A DNA stretch of 64,000 nt from Campanula takesimana (GCA_026119855.1 JAOWBW010000761.1:62001-126000); one strand, 5' to 3'; numbered from the stretch's first letter, positions 36,746 through 48,590 are shown. Numbers and translations: made by a program. The notes: a model not told the origin generated them from the letters alone.

Positions 36746-37611
36746 TTGAATGAAGAACAGAGGCGAAACAAAGCTAAGCCAGAAAATGGCGCAGAGAAAT
36801 CAAAAATGCAAGGGGGATAGAAGGATACCTGGAAAATCGATGAAATTCGAGGTAAGAGGATGGGCAGACCAAAAGAGGAAGTATTGCCGAAAGCACTGGT
36901 TGAAACTCGCCGGAATCAAGCAACGTACAAGGACTGCCGGTGCAATCGCCGTAAGCCTTGAAGTCAAAAGATTTTCTGGCTGTTCAAATAGAATCAAAGG
37001 ATGAAAGGGGGGATTCTAGGGATTTCAACCGTTTAGAATTCTCGGTTCGGGTATACCCCGAGAAATTGACCTCAACTCGCCCAAGATCTCATGGAAATCT
37101 CACAGTAAATGGCGGTTACACACGTAATCACCCTAGACCATCATTACCTATAATTAAGGATGGTGATTTCCCCATAAAGCATATGTCCCTTCACTCGTCC
37201 CTCACCGCCTGGCACGGCTAACGTCACAAGTCTGACATCATTAGCCTGGGGAGTATCGAACGGTCAAGAGACTGCCAGCACAGACCAACCTATGACTTAG
37301 CGACACCTCGGATTTGACTAGGTTTGACTAAATTATGAAAATATTACCAGATACAAGTGCGTTCCATGCCGATATGTCAACAAGGATCAGGCGATCGGCA
37401 TTACTTTAAGATGACATCATGAAAAAGGTAGTGTTAATGAGATAAAAATCAAGGTCATGCAAGATGCAAGGAATTCAATCCATGAAGTCAAATCACAATC
37501 AGAGCAAAGGTGAATGAAAGGGTAAAATCCCATTATATATTTATCAAAAAGGACCCCCACAACGAGGCCGGGGGCCTGACCGGTACAAAGTCAAAAAAAG
37601 AAATTACTGGA
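36746..37611. other. Element D spacer between antisense genes
   Basis: Non-coding by eye. Short ORFs on the plus strand are not conserved with any family I recognise. Confidence 0.55.
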
Positions 37612-37995
37612 TCACTCTAACCAAAGATTCAAGAAAAAATCACAATCTTGATCTTGGTGTTCATCATCTTCCTCCCACTCAACGTCTCCATCATACCCAT
37701 ATTCATCAATAATGATGGGTTCTGGGTCATCTTCAGCATCTTCATCATCATCCTCGTCCTTATCCTCTGACTCTTCTGCACTAGAGTCATCATCAAAAAA
37801 TTCGTCAACCGGGTCTGGCTCCACAAATTCATCGTTGCTATCAGACGGAAACTCCTCCGCTGGAAAAGATGATCGTTTCTTCAACGGAAAATCGAAATCG
37901 CTACTGCTAGATGGACTGGGGCTTTTAGGTTGATTCTCTGACTCCGAAGTCACTTCTTTGGGAAAAACATCATCGTATTTCCTCTTTGGAGCCAT
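37612..37995 (-). CDS. Element D small acidic antisense ORF
   Basis: 127 residues starting MAPKRKYDDVF. It has a short basic N-terminus (possible nuclear localisation), a Ser/Pro-rich middle, and a very acidic C-terminal half with runs of Asp/Glu. I chose this Met rather than the upstream one because a TATA box (TATAAATAG, minus strand, 38081-38089) lies 94 bases 5' of it, leaving a plausible leader. No domain recognised. It could be an acidic histone-chaperone-like or activation-type protein, but that is only a composition argument. The ORF is open with no stops. Confidence 0.5.
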   Translation of the reverse strand: MAPKRKYDDVFPKEVTSESENQPKSPSPSSSSDFDFPLKKRSSFPAEEFPSDSNDEFVEPDPVDEFFDDDSSAEESEDKDEDDDEDAEDDPEPIIIDEYGYDGDVEWEEDDEHQDQDCDFFLNLWLE

Positions 37996-38080
37996 CTTTG
38001 AATTTTCGTGAAATCTGGAATGTTCTTGAGGAATTCTTGGAAGTGAAAGTAAGATGGAGAACAACCAATAGACGGATCGT

Positions 38081-38089
38081 CTATTTATA
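38081..38089 (-). promoter_or_regulatory. TATA box for the element D antisense acidic ORF
   Basis: TATAAATAG on the minus strand, preceded by GGGG, 94 bases from the ATG at 37995. The spacing is the same as between TATA and ATG in the Tat-1 antisense gene. Confidence 0.5.
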
Positions 38090-38333
38090 CCCCTATAATA
38101 TGAGGGGATGGGGAGTTTATCAATACTACTCATAATTGGAGTGCAATTAATGGAGCCTTAGTTTTCCAAGAAGAGCAATGATTCCACCTGAATTAAATCC
38201 ATAGTGACATCAGCAAATCCAATCATCAAGGGATTTTGGCGGCCAACTATCAAATCAAAGTAAATGAAGGGCAGACCAAGTACAAGAGGCACAGTTCCTA
38301 CTCAGCATGCCGAGATAGAAACTCGGGGGCCAC

Positions 38334-39009
38334 TGAACGACATAAACCGACTTGGGTAAGTGGGACCCAAATGATCTGGGCCCATACACCTAGGAGGCCT
38401 ATACCGAGAGGCCCATTCACCTGAAGCCTATACTTATAAGCCGACATCGTACAGGCCAAGCAGGCAGACCTTGCCTAGGTCAAGTTCCAAGAAGCCCAAT
38501 CCCCAGCCGGCCTCTAGGACGAGCCGAGCTGGATGACGGGCCGAGTTATATCGAAAACTTTCCTTATTCACATGGAGTCCACTTACAGAGTTTGATTACA
38601 ACTCTAACAGTGAAGATCCTTATCTAAACAAGGATATCTCTTATACAAGATAACTGGGATACCACTCATCCTTATCCGGAGTCTATCTCCAAGGAATACG
38701 AGTTCCACAGTAATACGGGCTCCTTAGCTTCTCTAACAAGTTAGGAATCATTCACCCATGCCTATAAAAACAGGTCCTCACAACAGGAGACGGGTAATGA
38801 ACTCTTTGGCTCCAAACTAGTCAATTGATTTCCTTATTCACATATACCACCCGTATTCTTAATCTCATGCCAAAAGGCCTTCGCCGGTGAAGCCCCGGCA
38901 TAGTTTACGTTTGTTTATTGTGCGCAGATCCGAACGGGGAAGATCTCATTGCTGGATTTATCCGAAACACTAGACGGAGGGCTGATTCGACACGTTTTTG
39001 GCAGCATCA
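38334..39009 (+). mobile_element. Element D 3' LTR
   Basis: 676 bp, the same length as the 5' LTR. It is preceded by the purine-rich tract CTCGGGGGCCAC at 38322-38333. Confidence 0.92.
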
Positions 39010-39821
39010 AGTTTCAATCTTTATCATCCCAACCATGACCTAGCCATAAAACCACCAAGCATGGGACATAAGGATTCAATCTTTATGTTATATTTTTGTC
39101 CCTAAAGGTCTAATCTTGCATCATAAGTCTATTTTGATGGTAAAGTTTCAATCTTTACTCATCAAATGGTCATTTTGGCCCAAAGGGCATGTTCATCACC
39201 TTTCTTAAAATTTTCCTAATGATTGTCTTGATCACACCCAAAACCTTTATTTTTGGTGTCTAATTTGTGATCAATGACATAGGGATGATTAAATCCATGT
39301 TTTTGTTAAAGAAAATAACTGAAAAATAATCATCACAGTCCAGTTTCAGCAAGAACACTCTGTTTTGCCTGAAACTTGACAGTTTTCTAATAAACTGTCA
39401 AAAAGCCCTGGAATGCTCTCCCTAGCCGTACGGCTACTTTGGCCAGGGAGTGCATTTTCCAGTTTCTTCCCCTTCTGACTAAAATGTTTGCAAAATAACC
39501 CTTTTTTGTTAAATAATTAACCAGTTTTGTTAAAATGTCAGTTTCTCCCATTTTTTGAAATACACACACACACATTCACGTTTGTTAACTAACGTTAGGG
39601 AGACTCGGTCCTATCCGAGGTGACTTGGGTAACGTAAAACTCTTCTCAAGGCGTAACCTGACCTCCGAACTAATAGAATCTCTAACCTTTCCTTTTGTTG
39701 GGTTGAATAATTAACAAATGTGGCGACTCCGTTATGTTTAACGTGATAACCGTGTTCGGTTTTTCGCCCTTCGAAAAGAATACACTTCGTTTCCTTTTCG
39801 TCGCGGGGCGGGATCCTTACA
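39010..39821 (+). mobile_element. Solo Tat LTR E, second segment
   Basis: Continues from 26824. It includes the palindrome AGCCGTACGGCT near 39424 and TGTGGCGACTCCG (39719-39731). It ends CGGGATCCTTACA followed by the CCAGC duplication. Confidence 0.9.
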
Positions 39822-39826
39822 CCAGC

Positions 39827-41286
39827 GTCCTAAATGATGAATTAACTAATAACTCTAACGAATTAGATAATAATGAGCATATGACGAGATAGATCAAGAA
39901 AATAAACAAATCTTAAAAGAAATTAATAAGAAAGTAGGTCTTCGTGGCGGAAATGGTCCCATTGATGCCGAAGAAATGAAAACAGTTAATCTGGGGACGA
40001 ACGATGATCCGAAAGAGACCAAGATTGGTAGTTTCTTCAAGGGGGAAGACCGATAAGCCCTCATCGCACTTCTCCGAGAATTCGTAGATGTATTCTCTTG
40101 GTCCTACAAAGATATGCCGGGGCTAGTCAATTCTATTGTTGAGCACAAGATACTGCTGCTTCCCGATTCAAAGCCAGTCAAGCAGAAACTCCGCAGAATT
40201 AAGCTAGATTGGTCAGTACAAGTCAAACAAGAGATAGAGAAACTCCTGAGTGTTGAGTTCATCAAAGTGATAGAGTATCCAACCTGGTTGGTCAATACTG
40301 TACAGGTTTCCAAGGCAAATGGAAAGGTCCACGTCTGCGTTGATTTTCGTGATCTCAACAGAGTATCTCCGAAAGATGATTTTCTTCTTCCTAACATAGA
40401 CATGCTTATTGACAATACCGCGAAATATGAAGTCCGTTCATTCGTAGATGGATTTGCTGGTTACAACCAGATCCTCATGGCCGAGGAGGACCAACACAAA
40501 ACAGCATTCACCACACCTTGGGGGACGTTCTGTTATACAGTCATGCCATTCAGACTAAAAAATGCCGAAGCCACTTATCAGAGAGCTGTAACTGCGTTGT
40601 TCCATGACATGATATATAAAGAAATGGAGGTGTACGTTGATGACATGATCATACACTCCAAAGGCTCCGATGGACAGCATTTCGTTGACCTTAGAAAGTT
40701 CTTTGAAAGGTTGAGACACTACAAAATGAGACTTAATCCGGCCAAGTGCACATTCGGGGTAGTGAAAGGAAAAGTTCTTGGGTACATGGTCACTAAGCGC
40801 GGTATAGAAGAGGATCCCGCTAAGATCAAATCCATCATTGACATGCCTCCACCTAAGACGCAAAAAGAAGTCAAGGGATTTATGGGTCGCCTTCAGTACA
40901 TTAGTCGTTTCATTAATCAACTCACGACGATGTGCGAGCCCATTTTTAAGATCCTCAAGAAGAATGCATCCCTAGAATGGACCGAGTGCCAAGAAGCCTT
41001 TGAAAAGGTCAAGGAGTACTTAGTGAATCCGCCAGTGTTGCTCCTACCGCATAAAGAGAAACCGTTGACCTTGTACCTCACAGTCAATGATACTGCATTA
41101 GGGGCTATGCTAGCACAAGAGAAACTCGATTCAAAGAAAGAGAACGCCGTCTACTTTGTCAGCCGTCGCTTCCAAGGGAATGAACTGAATTACTTTGCAT
41201 TAGAAAATTTGTGTGCTACACTGGTATGGGTGGCTGAGAGACTAAAGCCGTACATGGAAGAGTTTCCTATACAACTGATCGCCTGA
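39827..41286 (+). pseudogene. Tat-C reverse transcriptase and first RNase H
   Basis: The linker resumes after solo LTR E (in-frame stops before 40060), then RT is open from 40114. VCVDFRDLNRVSPKDD, the FVDGFAGYNQI region and active-site YVDD (40633-40644) are intact. The thumb/connection and a degenerate RNase H (LTLYLTVNDTALGAML, YFALENLCATLVW) follow. It ends at TGA 41284-41286 where relatives have Arg. At 390 open residues this is the best preserved RT in the window. Confidence 0.92.
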
Positions 41287-42042
41287 ATGGACCCAATGAA
41301 ATATATCTTCGAGAAGTTGCATGTCTCCGCTAGAATAGCCAAGTGATACTTTATGCTCGCGGGGTAAGATATCACTTACATCTCACAGAAATCCGTGAGA
41401 GGAAGAGTCTTCGCGGATCATTTAGCCGAATTTCCATGCGATGAAGCGAAGGGGGAAGACCCGCGATTCCCTGATGAGGACATCATGGCAATAGCAGAAA
41501 ATAAGTGGCAATTATTTTTTGATGGCGCTGCCAATAAACGGGGATATGGCATTGGAATGTTACTAGTAGATCCCTCAGATTTCTACACTCCACTTGCAAT
41601 CCGCCTTGACTTTGAGGCCACTAACAATATAGCCACGTACGAAGCTTATATAGCGGGGCTTGAAGCAGCCTTAGAAAGAAATGTGACCGTACTAGAAGTG
41701 TACGGAGATTCACAACTTATAATCTACCAGTCACTCAAGAAGTGGAAGGTACAAGATCCTACACTCCAGAAATATAACGACCATCTCCAGGACTGTGTCA
41801 AACAGTTCAAAGAGGTCACTTTCTACTATCTTCCTAGAGATAAGAACCGTTTGGCAGACTCGCTAGCCATGCTAGCATCACTTGTGGAGATTCCTGAATG
41901 TACTGAGGTTAAAACCTTCAAAGTCGCGAGGCGAACGACTCCCGATTATTACTCAATCATAGACCTGCACGACTGCAAGGAAGAGTGTGACTCTATTTCT
42001 GTAAATACCTTAGATGATAAACCTTGGTATTATGATGTATAA
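41287..42042 (+). pseudogene. Tat-C second (aRNH) RNase H
   Basis: Open from about 41395. It keeps all four acidic positions: LFFDGAANK, ATYEAY, YGDSQLI and LADSLAMLA. Catalytically intact by inspection, but separated from RT and integrase by stop codons. Confidence 0.9.
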
Positions 42043-43266
42043 TGTTTTCTCCTAGACGGAACATTTCCATCAGATGCATCACCTAAAGCGAAGATAGCCC
42101 TCAAACGGTTTGCCGCCCAATTCGTTATCATAGGTGATCGCCTCTACAAGAAACACCACGAGCAATGTCTATTTTGTGCCGACGAACACGAAGCCGTAGA
42201 AATCATGGACCAAGTCCATCAAGGAGTCTGTGGAACCCACATGAATGGCAATATGCTAGCAAAGAAAATCATCCGACTAGGGTACTATTGGGCCACAATG
42301 GAAGCCGACTGCACCGACATGGTTATGAAATGCCACAAGTGCCAGATACACGCCAACTTACAACATGCACCACCGTCCGTGTTATACCCCATGACATCCC
42401 CTTGGCCATTTTCTACATGGGGAATAGACGTCATTAGCAAAGTTTCACCGACAGGTCATAATGGGCACTCATTCGTATTAGTCGCCGTTGATTACTTCAC
42501 TAAGTTGATCGAGGCTCAATCCTACAAAGTCTTGAATGCCAGAAAGGTGGCTGAGTTCATTAAGACCAACATCATATGCTGATATGGGGTACCTCATGTA
42601 ATGATATCTGACAATGGATCACACTTTGAGAAGGAATGCGACCAACTACTTGCAGAGTACAAGATAGAGAGACATCAGTCGTCACCGTACCGACCACAAA
42701 CCAATGGAACAGTCGAAGCTGCTAATAAAACCATTGAGACCATCATTAGGAAAATGGCTAAGACTGGTAGAGACTGGCCCGACAAGCTACCTTTTGCACT
42801 CTGGGGCTACCGTACTTCAATCCGTACTGCCACCGGTGAAACTCCATACACCCTAGCCTATGGGATGGAAGCAGTGCTACCAATTGAATTAGAAGTACCA
42901 TCACTAAGGGTTCTCCTAGAAAACCAAGCGAGTGAAGTCGCATGGTTAGACAGCCGTTATGAACAACTAGCCCTGCTAGATGAACGACGACTTTGAGCCG
43001 TCGAGCATATCCAAGCATATCAATGGAGAATGACCCGAACATTTAATAAGAAAGTCAAGTCCAGAAACATCAAAGAAGGGGACCTTCTCCTGCGTGAACA
43101 TCGTCCTGGACCATTCAATCCTATGGGAAAGTGGGGACCAAGATGGATAGGCCCCTACATAGTCAAGAATGTATTTTCTGGAGGAGCGGTACAACTCGCA
43201 GACCTAGATGGAGATCAACTGCCGAAGCCCGTCAACTTGGACAAGCTGAAGAAGTACTATTCATGA
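42043..43266 (+). pseudogene. Tat-C integrase
   Basis: Zinc finger HQGVCGTH and CHKCQIH. Core catalytic residues Asp (WGIDVI), Asp (ISDNGSHF), Glu (TVEAANK) are all present. The C-terminal GPY-like part ends DKLKKYYS at 43266. TGA codons at 42580 and 42994 interrupt it, both at positions where an Arg CGA codon would differ by one C-to-T change. Confidence 0.9.
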
Positions 43267-43434
43267 GTCCGTCCCCTATTTCAAAATAAAAAAGGAAAGC
43301 TCGCTAGGTTAAAAACCCGTAAGGGCGGCCTAGGAAAAAATTAGAGCAGAAAGCACGAGAAATGGAGCCCGCTAGATTGAAAACCTGAATGGGCGGTCTA
43401 GGCAAAAATCAGGGTGTGCATAAAAAAAAAGGGA

Positions 43435-43473
43435 CAGTCTCGTACGAGACACCTATGTCTCGTGTGAGACATG
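43435..43473. repeat. Paired CTCGTACGAG palindromes (Tat-C copy 4)
   Basis: CTCGTACGAG (43439-43448) and TGTCTCGTGTGAGACA (43456-43471), centres 20 apart. Confidence 0.87.
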
Positions 43474-43512
43474 TCAGTCAGCAGACATATTTTTCTCTTT
43501 CTTAAACAAGAA

Positions 43513-43561
43513 CTATGATGACCTGAGCTCCTTATTTCATTGATGGAAAAGGAGAACGTAG
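43513..43561 (+). other. Conserved Tat UTR hairpin (copy in Tat-C 3' region)
   Basis: Outer stem CTATG/CGTAG with one wobble pair. Inner stem CTCCTT/AAGGAG (43528-43533 with 43549-43554), six perfect pairs. The flank GTAGGCAGCC is shared with the copy at 21527. Confidence 0.72.
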
Positions 43562-43745
43562 GCAGCCTTTTGATCCGGTCTATTCAATAAATAAAATCAA
43601 AATCTTGTCTTCTTATTAATTGAATGCATTTCAAGAAAGCAATAAGAAAATTTCTAACATTAATACCAACTTCCAAAAGAAAATAAATAAAGTAGTAAAA
43701 ATAACATTGGTCTATCTATGGCAATCTCTCGGTACTCTTAAGGAC

Positions 43746-44337
43746 CTATTTTTTCCTTGACTTAGTAGGGGCTTGACCGCGATCCGCCTTGTCATTCCTC
43801 TTCCTCTTGTGCAAAGGTATCTCAAAACCGGGAGGAACATCAAGTCGGCTGAACACCGAGGGAGTCAGTCTCGCAAACATATCAGGCCTATCCAGAGCTT
43901 GAAATTTGCCGGGAAGTCCATTTGCTCTCTTCTCGTAGAAGTCACTATCCAAAAATTCTTGAGTGACATCTACACTGATATTAGAAGGATCCTCCTTAGC
44001 TTCCTTCTTCCTCGAATTCAAGCTAAGTTTGAATTGGTCCCCCAACAGAGAGCGGTGTATCTTATCAATACCCTCGACGCTGGGACGGAGTTCCGAGAAA
44101 AACCAATCCAAGTACTTATCCGATAAATAGATGCTTCCTCCATCATGACGAAGATTGGTCCAATAATCCATAGTGGTGCCTTGCCCCCAAGTGCGAGCCA
44201 AGCTCGTAGAGAACTCTGAGTCCATGAAAGAAATGTCTCGAGGCCGTCCCCCTGACAAGAAAGTGTCCTGCTGTTGACCGAATTTTCGCATTACCCTCTG
44301 AGCAAAATAGAAAGAGGAGTCCCTCAAACCCGGAAGG
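43746..44337 (-). pseudogene. Tat-C antisense ORF, C-terminal remnant (DUF7745-like)
   Basis: About 195 residues starting inside the domain (GLRDSSFYFAQRVMRKFGQ), aligning with GLRSTTFYLGQRVARQFGQ of the intact Tat-1 antisense protein. It ends in a Lys/Arg-rich tail (KRKRNDKADRG). The N-terminal two thirds were displaced by insertion of Tat-F at 44338; apparent coding beyond that point is LTR sequence. The remnant itself is open. Confidence 0.75.
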
Positions 44338-45699
44338 TGTAAGGATCCCGCCCTCGGGGGCGAAACAAGCAAAGTTCGCACGAGGAAAAAATGCCAAACA
44401 CGGGAACCGGTCAAATTTAACGGAGTCGCCACATTTTGTTAATTCTAAACCCAACAAAATGACAAAGGTTTGAGTTCAAAGGTTCGGAGGTCAGGTTACA
44501 ACTTGTGAGGAGTTTTTACGTCCTCTCAAGTTGCCTCGGACAAAGCCGAGTCTTCCTAAGTTAGTTAAAATGTGCATATGTGTGTGTGTGTATTTAACGG
44601 AAAAATTCTGTCGTTGATTTTATTTGAGAAAACTTGACTGAAAAGGGGGCCTTGAGTGATAAGATAAAGGTCAGAGGGCAAAATAGACAATTTTGCCCTC
44701 CTACCTAAAGTAGCCGTACGGCTGGAGGAGGCGATTCTGGGGTTTTACAGTTTGCTCAAGAACAGTCCAGTTCAGAACAGAAACATGGCATTCTGTCTGA
44801 AGCTGGACAAACTGTTTTTGATCCCAGTTTGCAAGAAATCATTTTACAAGTTTTATAACATCATTCCTATGCTAAATGATCATCACTTGGTTCCCCAAAA
44901 CAAGTATTTGGGTGTGATCATGAGCAATCATAGGAAAAAATCAAGAAAGTTGATGAATGTCCCCTTTGGACCCAAATTGGTCATTTGGTGAATAAAGATT
45001 GGAACTTCATCACCAAGATGACATTTTATGACTTAAAAATCCTTCCAAGAGTCAAAATAACACATAAAGATTGAATCTTTATGACCCAAAAGTGGGATTT
45101 TGAGGCTAAACCAAAGAGGAAAATAATGAACACTAAGGTTTCATCACCCCCATGATTATCATGGCCAAACAAGCATAACATTTAAATGAATAAGGAATGT
45201 AAATGACAATCAACAAGTATATGAGTGTCTAGGTTTAGAATCTCTTCCATACAAGGTATGGAGGGCACCTTGAAACTTCTCATAGCTTGGACAAGATAGT
45301 AATATAATAGATAGATATGTAGTGCTTGATAATGGACAAGTCTTGCAAGAAACAAAAGGTGCTTGAAATGGACAAGTCTTTGCATGAATGAAGAATAAAT
45401 ACATGTATAACCAAGATATAAGAAAGAAAATAGGAGTAAGATGAAGAGAAAAGAGGGGGGGAGGTGGCTTTACCTATGATGGTTAAGGCCAATCTTCCTT
45501 TCTTCTCTCTTTTTTTGTATGTGATCACTCTCACTCTTTCTCTGTGGCAATTCCAGCAGAGTGACCTCTCTAATGTGTATTTCTCCCCCCCCTGAAATGA
45601 TCAGCAAGGGGTTCTATTTATAGGGACTGAGGGCGCCCAAACCATCCGTACGGCTAGGCCCCTCTAGTCCCCAAATCATCCATACGGCTAAGCCTGGTG
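44338..45699 (-). mobile_element. Tat-F 3' LTR, first segment
   Basis: Begins TGTAAGGATCC on the plus strand (LTR end in element sense). It is the same family as solo LTR E. It is interrupted by Tat-1 at 45700 and finishes at 63562-63712. It contains several CCGTACGGCT palindromes (near 44709, 45648, 45683). Confidence 0.88.
45695..45699. repeat. Target-site duplication of Tat-1
   Basis: CCTGG here and at 63562-63566, a perfect 5-bp duplication on either side of the 17.9 kb element. Confidence 0.9.
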
Positions 45700-48489
45700 T
45701 GAGAGCCCGCGCCCGAGATGATCGGATCACCGCGAAATGACCGCCCGTGAAAGCGGTTCGCGCCCGTCTCGTGCTGATGCGCTTTTGGAAATGCGCTCGG
45801 TTCTCACACAATGGTTTTCTCTTGATGCTGTTTTTGATTGCAAGAGTCGCCACCTCATTTTATTTTAGGGAAAATGAAGATAAAACCTTTTTAAGAGAAA
45901 GTGGGTTCGGGGGCTAAGTTACGAGAAGAGAAGGGGTTAGGCACTCTTCTCGCCCATGATGGTCTCTATATGCATGCCACGTAAGTTCTTTTTATGCCTT
46001 TTGCCTTGGTTTTATGCCCTAACAAAATGGTGATTTAATAAATGGGGAGTCTTCCTATTCTAGGAAGGTTTGTTTTAATTCACAAATGAGAGTCGGTTTG
46101 AGTGGACTCACACTTGGTTTTGAAAATGGTTTTAATCATTTATGTACATAAAATTAAACACATAAATGGGTGGGGGATTAATATTTACATTTTGTACAAA
46201 AAAGGGAAACAATTCCCAAATGAATAAATGTCCAAAACTCCGTCCCCAAGCATTTTCAGGGACTGCTGCTCACTCTTATTTGTGCACCTGTTCTTGTACT
46301 CATCCAATCTGGAAAGTAAAGGTCAAAAAAACTTCCTAACACATTAAACATCTACCCTGATTTTTCCCTTGATTTTAGGGGCATGTTATGGTGTCCAAAC
46401 AAAGCATGCAAGGCAATTCTTTTCACAGACCAGTCTGACAAAATTTCATACATCCCTAAAGTATCCACTTTTTTCATCATGAAAACAAAGGAATCAGGGA
46501 AAACACAAAACATGAAAGTTGTTCCTAACATGTTAAAGCTATTATCTGGAGAGTTTCAAGTCCATAAAACTAGGTTAGGTCACCCAAATCACTTCTGACA
46601 TTTTCATGTCCAAACAAGAACATGCTGATTCTGAGAACAGAGAGCTTAAACAAAAAATAGAAATAGACTCTTCCACTGAGGCTAAAAATATGATATTTAC
46701 ATGTTATTCTTCCTTGTTATGTGTATAACAAGTTATATTTTGTGGTCTAAGACCAAAACCCACGTTTTCTAGGAGTAAAAATAGCAACAAGGAAGTAAGG
46801 TACCATATGGACAGATTATTGGCATCTCACTCATGTCATGAAAACACCTATCAAAACTAACTCAAATGAAAAGATATGAACATGAAACTTTGTACATGAA
46901 TATATATACATGTTAACAACATGAAACAACAACCATCCAAGCATTTAGATATGGTTTCATGATGTTCTATGCTAAGATAAAACAAAGCATGGCAGATTCA
47001 AGGTTTATAAGATAAAACAAGTTTGTTCTTTGGAAAACTTCTTGAATCCACCACAAACAAAGATATGACACTCATACATACATGATATATATACACAAGA
47101 TCAAAATCTTAGCATGATCAAGAGCTCAAAACATCATTATATATCATCATTTAATAAGAAGAACAACAAGAGTAACAATATTGTATTATTGAATATAAAA
47201 TGGAGGTTTAGCCTAACAAGGTGGCTAAACCCATCAAGAAATTACATAAACATTACATCTTACCCTTTTAGATGATTACAAGGGGAAATGATGCCTAGGT
47301 TGTGCTCCCTTTGCTTCCAAGGGAAGACTTTTTTGGGTTGTTTTCTCAAGGTTTTGGCCTTGTGTTGAAAGAGTTTGAGTTTGTGTTTAGTGTTTGTGTG
47401 GTGGTTTTATGGTGGTGTGGTGATGGTGTTCTTGTTGAGAGAGAATGAGAGTGGAGGATGGTAGGGTTTTTTTTTTTTTTTTCTTTTTCTTTTTGTTTGT
47501 GTCTCTCTTTTTGAAATGGATGAGAGTGGTGTATATAGGAGGAGGGAGGTGGTAAATTGGTTGTAACTTGGAGGGGGGAGGTTGTAAATTGGTGGATTCA
47601 TCATCTATCCTTCTTGACTAAGGCTTAAAGTCATCTTCCTTATCTCTGTTCCGGCTTTCCGCTCCGCAACTGCTCCGTTGTGCGCGTCTCCGGTGTCCCG
47701 GTTGTCCGCGAGTCCAACATGAAAGTTGCTCGGAATATTTTTCTGGTCAGGCCGGTATATCTGAAATATTTTTATGAGCAAGGAACGACAATAATATATT
47801 TTTTCCTCTTCTTGACCAATTGATAAGATATTTTGAGATATTTTCCAATTTGGATAACCATCTTTCCGGCTCCGGCTTTTCGCTCCGTAACTGCTCCGTT
47901 GTGCGCGCCTCCGGTGTCCCGGTTGTCCGCGAGTCCAACATGAAAGTTGCTCGGAATATTTTTCTGGTCAGACCGGTATATCTGAAATATTTTTATGAGC
48001 AAGGAACGACAATAATATATTTTTGCTCTTCTTGACCAGTTGATAAGATATTTTGAGATATTTTCCAATTTGGATAACCATCTTTCCGGCTCCGGCTTTC
48101 CGCTCCGTCGTGCGCGCTCCGGTGTCCCGGTTGTCCGCGGGCCCAACATGAAAGTTGCTTGGAATAATTTTGTGGTCACGCCGGTATATCTGAAATATGT
48201 CAATTAGCAAGGAAAGGTAATAATATATTTTTAATGCACAGAATGGATAACAGCGAGCAGTTCGGGGGGTTGCGGGCCCCGTTTCCGGTCCCGCACCTCG
48301 AAAAACGAAATTTTTACCTGTTTGCTCGTTTTTTCGCTCTGATCATGAATTTGAAGTCCGTTTATCCATTCGATGCACCGATAAGTCTCACGGAAGTCCC
48401 GCACAGCCAAATCGAGGGTTTTAGGTAAATTTTCGGGTTTAGACCGATTCAAGGTGGGTTTTTAGGGGTGCGAGATCAGGGTATCTACA
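45700..48489 (-). mobile_element. Tat-1 left LTR (3' LTR), 2790 bp
   Basis: TGTGAGAGCCCGCGCC...GGTATCTACA on the plus strand. It includes the 220-221 bp tandem array (47651-48233) and a T-rich tract at 47466-47500. Small ORFs in it repeat with the array and are not genes. Confidence 0.95.
47651..48233. repeat. 221-bp tandem repeat inside Tat-1 left LTR
   Basis: Units at 47651, 47872 and 48092. The same array occurs in Tat-B (1340) and in the right LTR, where the first unit is split by the palindromic insert. Confidence 0.9.
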
Positions 48490-48590
48490 GAGCCCCTCGT
48501 CGAATCTCCTGGTTAAAGGGGATTTTATGATTCACTAAGAGACACTCGATCTCATCTAGGGTGTAACGGCTGGGTCCAAGGTAGGACTTC

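Larger units (their letters stand above)
26825..39009 (+). mobile_element. Element D: complete 12.2 kb Tat-type retrotransposon with antisense genes
   Basis: The LTRs are 26825-27500 and 38334-39009, both exactly 676 bp, starting TGAACGACAT and ending GGCAGCATCA. They show roughly 20-25 mismatches by eye. Flanking 5-mers CGTTT and AGTTT match at 4 of 5. Gag, protease, RT, RNase H, second RNase H and integrase lie in the plus direction to 33504. A 4.8 kb 3' region has antisense genes. Confidence 0.93.
43267..43745. other. Tat-C 3' non-coding region
   Basis: Holds two short direct repeats of a CGCTAG(A/G)TT...GGGCGG(C/T)CTAGG block (43300-43400), one paired palindrome and one conserved hairpin. 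No gene. Confidence 0.7.
20130..44337 (+). mobile_element. Tat-C: Tat/Ogre-type retrotransposon, heavily nested, 3' end displaced
   Basis: Order: LTR 20130-21150, PBS, leader, gag, linker, RT, RNase H, second RNase H, integrase, then an antisense ORF remnant cut at 44337 by Tat-F. Internal insertions are a solo SIRE LTR (21658-23122), solo Tat LTR E with element D inside (26165-39821), and Tat-F at 44338. Removing these joins collinear Tat sequence at each point. Nonsense codons in pol are mostly TGA where relatives have Arg. Confidence 0.88.

Noticed and set aside
37712..37933. Poly-serine ORF on the plus strand
   Set aside because: It is the reverse-frame shadow of the acidic antisense ORF (Asp/Glu codons read backwards as Ser).
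43746..44432. Full-length 228-residue antisense protein in Tat-C
   Set aside because: The first 30 or so residues are coded by the inserted Tat-F LTR; only 43746-44337 belongs to the original gene.
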